Source of the DNA: Thozetella sp. PMI_491
Taxonomy: Eukaryota > Ascomycota > Sordariomycetes > Chaetosphaeriales > Chaetosphaeriaceae
Length of the DNA: 64,000 bases
Assembly (NCBI GenBank): GCA_021432635.1
Contig: MU270133.1
Coordinates: 48,098 to 112,097 of the forward strand
Direction: 5' to 3'
A program made the translations under genes and the position numbers. The notes under the pieces were generated by a model, which was not told where the DNA came from, did not search any database, and was given only the letters and a program-made list of their open reading frames with translations. This document shows, piece by piece, positions 22,954 through 32,963 of this stretch; position 1 is the stretch's first letter; each line of letters starts with the position of its first letter.

Positions 22954-25900
22954 TGAGGAGGGGAGAGAGAACGGAGGGAGGGTGGATATTGGCCACTGTT
23001 GCGGGGTCCTAGAGTGAGACGGCGCCGGGCTGGGTGTGGTTCTTGGACCCTTTGACCGCACGGCGTAGGCGGTCCTCCGTCATGAGGGCCATCGCAGACT
23101 GGAGCCACCTGAATCGGCCGTGGAGAAAAGTGCCTTGCCTTGGACTGTCGGCGGACTCGACTCGCAGGGGAAAACCTGCTAGCTAGGGTCTTGCTTATTA
23201 TGGTGTTGCTGACTGGCCATGCTGCAGCATCAGCCAAGCCAACCGAGCCCGCTCCGGACAACCTCGTAGCTGAAATCGTACCGTAGCAAAAGGGATGGAA
23301 GTCTATACTGGCCAGAGTGTCGATCGCGGGAGCCGGCTATTTGATCAGTACAGTGCAGGGCAGTACAAATTCCTCAGTGAGGCGTGTTGGACTAGGGCAA
23401 GAAGAATCGGTTGACACCATGGCGTGGCCCGGGACGAACTAGCGACCTGTATCCGTAAGTGGCGAGAGATGGAACAGGTTGCTGTTTTGACTCGCACCAG
23501 GCTAGAGAGTCGAGGGAGAGGGAAAGAAAGGTCGGCACGGGGTGAAAGATGCCCAATTCTTCCAGGCCGCCGTCAGAGTTTGAACTCGGATTATGTGTGG
23601 TCATTGACCTTGTCTACTGTGTACCTCAGCTTGCTCAGGTAGGTATGCACAGTATTAACCCAGATCACTAGCCCTGGACGAATGCGGTCGGTTGTGCCAC
23701 GAGGACGCATGGGGGCACCCAGAGCAGAGCAAAGGACACGCGCTGGTAGGTCGTGCCTGGAAGCGCCGAAGTTGCTGTAGTAGGGTCAGTTGGGTGTCAG
23801 AAATGGACGCCCAGCGCCTCCCACAGGGGTCGCGAAGCGGAGGCACACGCAGGAAGCACCACGAGGGCGCCTCGCCACTTCAGCGAACGGTTGTAAGATT
23901 GAAATAGAAGGGAGATAAAAAACACCCAGAGCTGCCGAAGAGGGCGCCTCGTCTGGCTGGGCACGCGAAATGCGAAATGTCGGGTGTGCTGCCGGCATTC
24001 TTAGTCGCTGGCCAACCAGAAGAGCAGAGGCAGAGGATTTTTGGCCACCCTCACTTGCTCTCTCTCTCTCTTTTTTTTTTCTTGTAAACCCGCCAATGCG
24101 GGAGACAGCCCTCTTAGTTTGGTCTCATTGGCAGTAGGAGGCAATAGCCGGGGAATAGCGAGTCGCCAGGGACGAGAAACGCGTGATCCGGGGAGGGGGA
24201 GGGTCAAGGCCACGCACCGGAGGGAAGCGACACGTTCATCCGTCCCCTCATCATCTCCCATCTGGTATTGCTGCGGCGAGGAGAGACCCTGAAAGGCCAC
24301 CTTCCTTGCCAATAAGGGCGGTTCTGGGCTGCAGGTGCTCCCTTGCTAGTGGTTGGAGCCTCCCCCCCTCGTCCCCGGTTCCCGCATCCAGATCACCGGC
24401 GTTCCGTAACATACAGTAAAGCACTGCAATCACGCACCAACTAAGGAGCATGGGGGAGGGGGAGGGGGGAGGGACCCAAAGGCCGCCTCCGCGAGGAGGG
24501 CTCGGCTTCCTCTCTTTGAGACGCGAAGCGGGCAGCGACTCGTAAACAAGACTACAAGTAGGCGATAAAGCCCCTCCTATGCACCACACATGCCGTAATC
24601 GTCGGGATGAGCCACGCCAGGCGTACACTCAGATGATGTCAGGGGAGCAATAAGACCAGGGACATTCCATCCCCCAGGAGGCGGATCTCACATGGAGAGT
24701 GGGCTCGGGGCTGGGAAGAAAAGATGGGGCAGCGCCGGGAAGAGGATGGGCTTTCTGGGCGCTCACTCTGGCTGCTTTGCTGCTGTACAAGTCTTCCCGA
24801 ATGGCAATCCGGAAAAGGATCAGCTAGTCCAAGACGGCGGGTCGAAACACGCGAGACTCGGGGAAGATATGCACAGAATGAGAGGTGAAAAAAAAAATAG
24901 AACACAAAGGGGGCACGGGTCCAGGTTCAGCAGCAGCAGTAGCAACAAACAACAAGAGACGACCTGGGAAGGGTGGCCATCTGCGACGCAAATTTGAGTG
25001 TTCTTTAATATCTACGGCCATGGGAACGAGGCCTTCCGTTTTGCGACATGGTCTCCGATAGGCATCGTTTATCCAGGCGATGCCCACGGCAACGGACGCA
25101 CTAGGCCCAGCCCAGATTGCAGCGGCGGCCTGGCGGCTGCCGTCTGGATTGGGGATTGGGGCAGAGATGGATGGCGAAAAGAGACAGTGAGGGTTTGGGC
25201 CGATCCAGACTGTCTGGAACCGGAAGTTTATTCTGTGCAGGCGCGACCCGTGGCCGCCGACTCGTGATGCGACGAGACGCCAGATCGCGGAGAAACCCCG
25301 CTTCTCGCCCCAGAAAATACACGCGCAACGTCTCGGCCACCCGCCAGCACACGCACCAGGGCACCGTTTCACACACTGTCCTCGTCAGTGCCAGTCCTGA
25401 CGGCGCTGCGGCACAAATCCACACTCACATCAAAAAGTTGACGTTTCTCGAGGGGCCTTTCGATTCCCTCTGGCCATTTCGAGACAGGGAGCAAGGCTCA
25501 CCCGGATATCTCTCACCTCAACTTCTTCGCCCCTTCTTCTTCTTGTTCGGAGCCCTACCAACTGCTCGTACCGACTGTCGAGCACGAAGGCACGAACGAC
25601 AGGCTAGAGAGAAGAAAAAAAAAATACCTCCTTCGCAGGACCCCCCTCCTCCCTCCCACAGGGCAGACGAAAAGAGCACCCACGGCAATTCGGCTGGCGG
25701 TGCAGGTGCCTGCGTCAGTGTGTTCAGCGTGTGCCCCCATCCGTCGCCAGGCTCAACCACGCTACTTGCTGCTACGCTGCGGAGAACGGGGCCTCTTCCT
25801 ACCCACCCTTCCTCCCGCTGACGGGACTGAAACCCTCTTCATCTTCCTCGCCTCGAGACTTTTCTCCTCCGCCGTCCTCAACGCAACAAAAAAAAACAAG

Positions 25901-26266
25901 ACCAGTCTCGTCGCCCAGTCTCCGCTGTAGCATCTATTTCTCTTGCCCGAGAGCGGATGCCGTGACCGACGGGGATACTTGTCGTCCATAACTCGCCTGC
26001 TCAACTCGAGACTTTTTTTGTTACGGGCATCGAAGAAGCGAAGGCCTTCTAGGGTCGGTTTTTGGCGCTTGCGGTGGTCGAACCTTGATCCACCCACCGC
26101 TGCCCACTGCCCGGCCTTGCTCCCCTAGCAGCAGCAGTGTCCCTCCGCGCAACACACCATTTCCCCCCCGAGGCCAATCTCTCCTCCCCCTTCACCCTCG
26201 ACACGAACCCGCACCCGCATCGATCTGGGCTCGACACCGCAATCCCCACGGCCGAGACACAGAGAA
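21097..26266. other. 5.2-kb gene-poor stretch
   Basis: No coding region could be supported on either strand. The open frames here are compositional, including one created by a 46-G run. The last part (about 25430-26266) is C/T- and CA-rich and probably is promoter and leader of the LAMMER kinase gene. Confidence 0.5.
22907..22952. repeat. Homopolymer of 46 G
   Basis: An uninterrupted run of 46 guanines follows GTGGGC and precedes ATGAGGAGG. The true length may differ because such runs are hard to sequence. On the plus strand it could form a G-quadruplex. Confidence 0.9.
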
Positions 26267-28698
26267 ATGTCGACTCCCACCACAGCGACAGCGACCCTGC
26301 CCCCCTACAATCCCCATCACCTGCCCTATTTCGACCACCAACAACACCAAGTGCAGGCTTATCCCCAAGCAAATACCTCTGCCTTCCGGTCCGCGGCTAC
26401 AAACTCAAGCCTCCCCACCTCCCGACTCGCATACCCTCCCACCGGCTACTCCGCACCCTCGAACACCACCCAGCCCGGGGCAAATGGAATAAGCCCTCTG
26501 CACTCATCGTCCGCTGCTGCGTCCAACAACCGAGCCGCAGCGTCCAACTCTACAGCCCCGACCGCCCGAGGCACAGACTCAAACCACCAAGAGGCCATGG
26601 CTGCCGTTGCCCCAGCGCGGACCATGGTCGAGCCGCAACGGAAGAGGAGACGCTCGAGAGAGCCCGACTGGAACAGTTTCTACAAGAACGGCCTTCCTAA
26701 GGAGATCATCGTCATTGACGATACTCCCGAGCCCGAGCGGCCGGCCGTGGCCGCTACCAGCAAGACGCTGTCCACCGCAAATGGCACCGTAAATGGCACC
26801 GTAAATGGCACCGCCAACGACTCGGCTGGCCACCTCGCCAAGAAGCGGAAACGAGACGACGAGCCCGCCTACTTCGACCCAGTCCATCACAGCAACGCGG
26901 CAGCGTCCCACACAAACACCCCGCCCAGCAAGTCGACCGTGTCCAGCGATCGTACCAATTCGGCCAAGCACACTACCGCCGCCACGTCCCTCGGCTCCCT
27001 ATCCTCCAATAGTCAATACGACTCCCAGGCCCAGTCTGGTCAGAAGAGGAAGCGGACGACAAGACAACAAGTTGCCAATGAGGCCAAGAGGCGAGAACAG
27101 ATTGCCACAGACGCCTTCGACAGTTATCGACCGCCTCCATATCCGCCCAAGAAAGCGGCCGATGTCCATGTCAAAGTCATTCCGGACGTACGCGGGCCCC
27201 CTTCCCCCTTAGCAGTCTACCCCCTCCTCCGCCACACTTGCCCTGTAATTGACACAATTTCCCTACAGAGCGAACCAAGAACGAGTCGAGTCGATGATGA
27301 CGACGGTCACTACATTGTGGTTCCCGATAACCCGCTCACCGATCGATGTAAGTTTATCTGTCTATCCGATGAGGTGATCTAATGAGTCGGCCAATCGTAT
27401 TAACATGCCCTTCAGACACCATGGTTAGGCTCCTCGGCCAGGGCACGTTCGGCAAAGTCGTTCAAGCCCGTGACCGACGGCGGAATAAATTCGTGGCCAT
27501 CAAAATCATTCGATCGGTACAGAAGTACCGCGATGCCAGCAAGATCGAACTTCGCGTCCTGGCGACTCTAAAAGCCAACGACGAGGAGAACCGGAACCGG
27601 TGTATCCATCTACGCGACTGCTTCGACTACAGGGGTCACATTTGCATCGTGATGGACCTCCTCGGCCAGAGCGTCTTCGACTTTTTGAAGGGCAACAACT
27701 TTGTGCCTTTCCCCAACAGTCAGATTCAGAACTTTGCCCGCCAACTCTTCACCAGCGTTGCCTGTAAGCCCACACTATCCCTATGCCCCTTACGGTACCT
27801 GAATGCTGACAAAGGAGTAGTCTTACATGATCTGAACCTCATCCACACCGACCTGAAGCCTGAGAACATTCTATTGTGTAGCAGCGACTACCAGACCTTC
27901 ACATACAACCGAAAGATTCCGTCCTCGTCCAGCACAGTTGTTCGTCAGGCCAACCAGCGGAAGGTCCTCCTGGACACCGAGATCCGGCTCATAGACTTTG
28001 GCTCTGCCACGTTCCAGGACGAATACCACTCTTCAGTTGTGTCGACGCGTCACTATCGAGCGCCCGAAATCATTTTAGGCCTTGGGTGGTCTTTCCCTTG
28101 CGACATCTGGAGCATCGGGTGCATCCTGGTTGAGTTCTTCACTGGAGACGCCCTATTCCAGACGCACGATAATCTCGAGCATCTGGCCATGATGGAGGCC
28201 GTGGTCTTCTCACGCATCGACACCCACCTCGTCAACCAAGTCAACCGGATGACTAGGAGCGGAGGCAACCCTGCCGCTAAGTACGTCGATGCCGAAACTT
28301 TTGATCGGCATGGCCCGAGCATCGCTAACCCCCTTTCTAGGTATTTCAAGCGGACCAAACTCGACTATCCAACCACAGAGACAACCCGCGCCTCGCGGAG
28401 GTTTGTCAAAGCAATGAAGCGGTTAGATGTAAGGAGCCGTCCGTTCCGACCGTCGCCCCCTCGCTAACCAGAGGATTAGGAAATCATTCCCGCCAACAGC
28501 AAGTTCCTGATACAGTTTCTCGATCTTCTCAAAAAGATATTTGTTTACGATCCCGCCCACCGCATCACGGCAAAGGAGGCGTTGCAACATCCCTGGTTCA
28601 AGGAGAATGCCCACCCAGACGACGGGACAGAAGCGGCAAGGATACGCATGGAGCGGAGGATGGCGCAGGAAGTTCGCCTGCCTGCCATTCACCCCTGA
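26267..28698 (+). CDS. KNS1: LAMMER/CLK dual-specificity protein kinase
   Basis: Six exons, 26267-27187, 27269-27347, 27416-27763, 27821-28280, 28341-28428 and 28480-28698, encode 704 residues. Residues 1-320 are Ser/Thr/Pro-rich and disordered, with basic clusters (RKRRRSRE, KKRKRDD, QKRKRTTRQ) that look like nuclear signals and a 12-nt repeat coding NGTV. The catalytic domain begins with GQGTFGKVV near residue 341, with VAIKI after it. H458-TDLKPEN-465 is the LAMMER-type HTD version of the catalytic loop, with D460 as the base; D508FG is the metal site. The family motif reads EHLAMMEAVV at 569. Such kinases phosphorylate SR splicing factors and act in growth and stress control (Kns1 in budding yeast, Lkh1 in fission yeast). 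Introns of 81, 57 and 60 bp have length 3n and no in-frame stop. Confidence 0.93.
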
Positions 28699-29894
28699 CG
28701 GAGAAATGTATACACGTGAGGTGTACTGGAGGAGGACGTTATTGATGGCCGAGGATACTGGGTTAGCGTTGTTTAATCAGCAGCGACTCTCTGACGATGA
28801 TGCTTTGCCGGACAGGAGAGCAAAGGAAGCAGATCATCACTATTACTATTTCCACACAGTCATGGCTGCATAGGGTTTTTACTACGGGAAACGGCTAGCG
28901 ACGGGGAGAGAACTTGGCTGGTATCATGGCATCTGTCTGTTCGTTACGGTGTCTCAAACAGAGGGGCGCTCATAATTGGAGGGACGAATCCGGGGGCTTT
29001 ATAGAGAGAAAAGAGTCTCTCTCCTGGGCAACATTTCACGGCGATAGGCGACTTCTTCAAGGCCCCTGGACTGTCATAGTCTCGCGATATCCATCATCTC
29101 TATGCAATAACGGACGAATCTTCAACGACGGCGATAAGGTGCTCCTTGTTCTTCTAAACGACCTCACAGGAACTTCTCTCGCTTTTTTTTTTGGTCTCTT
29201 AGCGATACCCAACAATGCTCCAGCTCTCTCCCGGCCATTCTAGCCAATATTCCTTAGCCGCCACCCAGGATATTTCGTCCAGTTTCGAAACTGTTCGCTG
29301 GAAGAGACTTCGGCCCTGAGTAGGCCTAGGAAACAGTCTCCGAGCCATGTACACAATTCCTTTGTTTTGGAATAAGAAGGGGGGACCTCAAAGAGATGGC
29401 TGCCCTCTCCAATGGTCTCGACTATACTCAAAATAAAAGAAAATTAATCTGTACAAAGAGGCTTTCTTGTTCTGCCCAGCCCAGTGCAAAGAAACAAAAG
29501 CTATGCGCATTGGGTAGATAACTGCCGAAACCCTCAGCACTTGCTTCACGACAGACTCGCCTTTCCCAAAGCGACAAACTGCCCCCAGCTCTTTGCGTAA
29601 AAGTGTATACACAACCCCCTAGTTCCCGCCGCACGCCATACCCGTTTCCTGAAGCGTCTAACTACAGCCTCTCGTCCATATTTTCACTGTTCACAGGCAC
29701 CCCAATCTCGGATCAGCTTACTGCTCTTAAGCTAGTGCTGCCCCTATCGTCCGCCAGGTAAGGCCATCGGGATAGCAACACTCTAGCGAGTACTATCGCA
29801 AGCAAGGTAATCTTCTCGCATACACATACACATACATACACGCACACACGTACGCCACCCGAGCTTGAGAGGTATCTTGATCATAGTTACGACC
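28699..29894. other. Intergenic, no gene supported
   Basis: This 1.2-kb stretch holds the 3' flank of the kinase gene and the promoter of the next ORF. A CA-rich microsatellite (29821-29851) lies shortly before the next start codon. The only open frames are short and featureless. Confidence 0.55.
29821..29851. repeat. Imperfect CA-rich microsatellite
   Basis: This is a run of TACACA/CACACG-type units about 45-75 bp upstream of the ATG at 29895, probably in the leader of that gene. Confidence 0.7.
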
Positions 29895-32183
29895 ATGGCC
29901 AAGCTCTCTAGGACGAAGGAAGCCAGAGAACCCTCTGACCCTCTTGCTGAACTACAATCGAATTGCCTTTTCCAGCTCGCTGGACTACTTCGTCACCGGC
30001 CATATGATGAAAAGAACGATGCCGAAGCCTTGGAAGTGTGGTTTAAGGATCAAGAGGCAAAGGTTGCGGGCTTCCCGGCGGACCTCCATCGGGCCACCTT
30101 GGCCAAGTTCTTCCGGATGCCCTCGAAGCTCTGCAAGGCCCACCTCGGTCTCAACGAGGCGCTGATCTGGTGGTGCTATGTTCAGCTGATGCGCGAGTGC
30201 TCGACGTGCGTGACGCGAATTCGAGCCTACTGCGAGGAGTTCACGGCTGAGTGCAAGCCGGACGTGCGCGACTTTGCAAACCGTATCACAGGCATCCAGT
30301 CTCTGTATATGGCCGACTTTCCCAAGCGCTACCGCCACGTGCCGAAGGAGTACCGCTTTCCAGAACTCGCCTCGGGCTGTCCTGCATGTGTGCTTAGTGT
30401 GATTGGTGCCCGTCCAGACTTACTTGTCGCCTTGCGCGCCAACATGCTCGCGCGCAGCCGTCACCGGTTCCCGCGCCTCCTGAAACTCATTGACGCCTGG
30501 GCCGTCGTCATTGGAACGGACGGCCTGGAAAAAATTGTCAGCGATAGTACAGACCTTGCCGACAAGCTGTTCTCAGTCCGCATGAAAATGCGCGAGGTTC
30601 GAGAGATGAGGCTTGCCGAGGAGTCTCCTGAGCAGCATAAGAGAAGAGAGGATACCGGTCGGAAGGTAAAGAGCAGCAGCCACCGTGCCGGCGAGCCGGC
30701 AGGGCTAATGAGGGACAAGGACGACGCCGCTTCAATCGCGACAACACTGTACCCGCGGCTTGATGCGGACGTGCGCGTCCCGGCTGGTGTAAACCCCCAG
30801 GTAATGACGCCAGTAGCCTCCGGCCGAGTTGCCGTCTCTGATGCGCCGGTCTCTCAGTACACTCCGTCTGCCTTGGCTGAAGGTTATGACGGTCGAGGAG
30901 GTTTCTGCGAGGGCTATGGCATGAAGCGCTGCGGTGGACTCCAGTCCTCTCAGTCACTAACATGCCAGCCTGGCTCCTCGGGCGCACCGCCGGTCGGACA
31001 GGCCCAAGCAAAGTTGCCCACCCATCGCTCAGTCCACGACGCGGCTCCCGAAGGTAGGGATGCCTCCCAGGGGTTTGACCATGCCTCAGCCATTCCAGTA
31101 CCGCTGAATATCAGGGGTATGACACGAAACCAAGCAGCGAAGAAGGATGGCGCGGGGGACCGACCGACAGTGCCGAGAGGGCATTCTCGACGTCCAGGAT
31201 CTAGCGTCTCGAGCTACGTGCCGGTTAGGCAGAGCTGGAAGGCATCAAAAGAGTCCCAGACCAACGGTCAGAACCGCACCGTGGAGACCAACCCTTTTGG
31301 CGAGTTCAACCCGTTTGACGACGACGGGTCCGACGTCTCCGACCTAGAAGATGAGGATCAGCTCCCAGACAATGACTACGAGACCGAGATTGTCCAAAGT
31401 ACAGTGGCTCCAAGAGGACCACCGCCGGAGCGTAATGAGGCTGCTAGAGCAATGCCGAACAACCGACCTCTGACCACTGTTCTTGAAGTAGTCGACATTG
31501 ATGGGATCGTTTCTTGCGATCAAGACGATGTCCGCCAAGGCCCCCCTTACACTGCTCCTGGAGCTCCGGAAATCGATGCAGTAGCCGCGAGCAGCGTATA
31601 TTCTAGCTTCCCCCGCAACCCACCATCTTCTGTTGGACCGCCGCGCCTGCCATTCGCCAACCCGTTCGCAGATTCAGCCGCTGTCACCGGCCGTAGCGGC
31701 CAGCGCAATCGTGTAGTGGTTGCGTCGTCACACATCGCGCCTGGGCTAGGTGACTATGCCCAGCAGGACGAGCCCCAGCGCCTGCCCACTCCTGCGGAGT
31801 ACACCTCGGGACATGCAGCGGTGCTCAACTATCTTCAGCGCATGGACATAGACAGCGGAGAGGATCCTGTAGTAGCCGTTGCTACGCCGACGCCGCCGCC
31901 TAAGGACTACAAGCCGGGCGCCCCGGTGATGGTGCTGCCCGACGACAGCGCAAGCATGGTCGTGCAGCGCGCCGCGCGGGACGCCCTGGTCGAGCTCAAT
32001 GCCGCCAAGAAGGAGCTCCTCAGGATGAAGGCACAGCAAGAAAAGCGGACATCACGGCGGGCGCCAGCCTCTGCGCGTCGGGAACCGAACCGGGCCGGGC
32101 GACAAGGGGCGCGAAGGGCGGCAGTCGGGGGGGCAAGTGAAGCGGGGACAGAATGGGTAGACTTCTATCGCACAGCGAGGTGA
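29895..32183 (+). CDS. Uncharacterised protein with NPF motifs, 762 residues
   Basis: This is a single-exon ORF. The frame is open from a TTG at 29865, but the first ATG is 29895 in a strong context (GACCATGG), giving MAKLSRTKEARE. Residues 1-200 look folded: mostly helical with a Cys-containing segment (WWCYVQLMRECSTCVTRI, then SGCPACVLSVIGARPDLL). Residues 240-600 are low-complexity. An acidic patch follows TNPFGEFNPFDDDG, and a third NPF lies in LPFANPFADSA; NPF is the peptide bound by EH domains of endocytic proteins. The C-terminus has a short charged helix (ARDALVELNAAKKELLRMK). I do not recognise the family. A cytoplasmic role, perhaps in vesicle traffic, is conjecture based on NPF motifs alone. 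It is convergent with tRNase Z. Confidence 0.8.
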   Translation: MAKLSRTKEAREPSDPLAELQSNCLFQLAGLLRHRPYDEKNDAEALEVWFKDQEAKVAGFPADLHRATLAKFFRMPSKLCKAHLGLNEALIWWCYVQLMRECSTCVTRIRAYCEEFTAECKPDVRDFANRITGIQSLYMADFPKRYRHVPKEYRFPELASGCPACVLSVIGARPDLLVALRANMLARSRHRFPRLLKLIDAWAVVIGTDGLEKIVSDSTDLADKLFSVRMKMREVREMRLAEESPEQHKRREDTGRKVKSSSHRAGEPAGLMRDKDDAASIATTLYPRLDADVRVPAGVNPQVMTPVASGRVAVSDAPVSQYTPSALAEGYDGRGGFCEGYGMKRCGGLQSSQSLTCQPGSSGAPPVGQAQAKLPTHRSVHDAAPEGRDASQGFDHASAIPVPLNIRGMTRNQAAKKDGAGDRPTVPRGHSRRPGSSVSSYVPVRQSWKASKESQTNGQNRTVETNPFGEFNPFDDDGSDVSDLEDEDQLPDNDYETEIVQSTVAPRGPPPERNEAARAMPNNRPLTTVLEVVDIDGIVSCDQDDVRQGPPYTAPGAPEIDAVAASSVYSSFPRNPPSSVGPPRLPFANPFADSAAVTGRSGQRNRVVVASSHIAPGLGDYAQQDEPQRLPTPAEYTSGHAAVLNYLQRMDIDSGEDPVVAVATPTPPPKDYKPGAPVMVLPDDSASMVVQRAARDALVELNAAKKELLRMKAQQEKRTSRRAPASARREPNRAGRQGARRAAVGGASEAGTEWVDFYRTAR

Positions 32184-32963
32184 AGATGATCCCTGGGAGA
32201 GAGGAATCTGGACTCAAGGCCGGCACCATAAGGTATGCAAGCACCCCCCCTTCTATCCCCCTTATATACTCTGGCTTGGGATACCCAGCTCCTTGACCCT
32301 TGGGCACATATGTCACCGCCCGACCAGAACGTCGAGAACCACCCGAGGTGAGTTAATATCTTGGTCATCCGTAGGCATGCTATGCGCTCATTGCACTATG
32401 TTCGCTCCTATGTCACTGTGTCCTTCCATCTCTTGCGATGGGGAACGACAACTTGATACTTATAGGCGTAGGAACACATAGCCTCTAATGTGAGCGGAAC
32501 AACAACAGCCATGCGGATCAATTGTAATTTCTGATTTCTGAATCTATCACTTAGCACAATAGACTCAGTGTGACCACAGTTGAAAGTGTGACAACTGACT
32601 TTCTTTGCATCTCAATCTTCTCCACACCGGCGAGACAAGCTGCTGCTATCAGCTCGATGTCACTATCTAGCCGAAGTAACCGTGTACGGCCCAGAATTTT
32701 GGTCTCTTTAGGTTTTGTTTACGCCCCCCTTTATTTACCCACGGCAACACCACAAGTCTAAAGATCTGGAAAGAGGGCCTCCTTGTAATGCGATATAAAG
32801 TGGATTGTAGTATACTTTTCTCTATGTAATATTCCCGAATCCTCGCCTGCGCCCTACACAGCATGCATGGTATTGATACGTATCGTACACTGGCATCCCC
32901 TTTTCCCCCTGTGTTTTCCCTCTTGTGTTGATCACCAACAGCGACTCACAGCGCTAGTTCTTT
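32184..32963. other. Intergenic between convergent genes
   Basis: This 780-bp stretch lies between the stop codons of two convergent genes and should contain both 3' ends. It is A/T-richer than the flanking coding DNA. No gene is supported. Confidence 0.6.

Noticed and set aside
22650-23012. Open frame with a poly-Gly run
   Set aside because: It is created by the 46-G homopolymer and is frame-dependent on its exact length.
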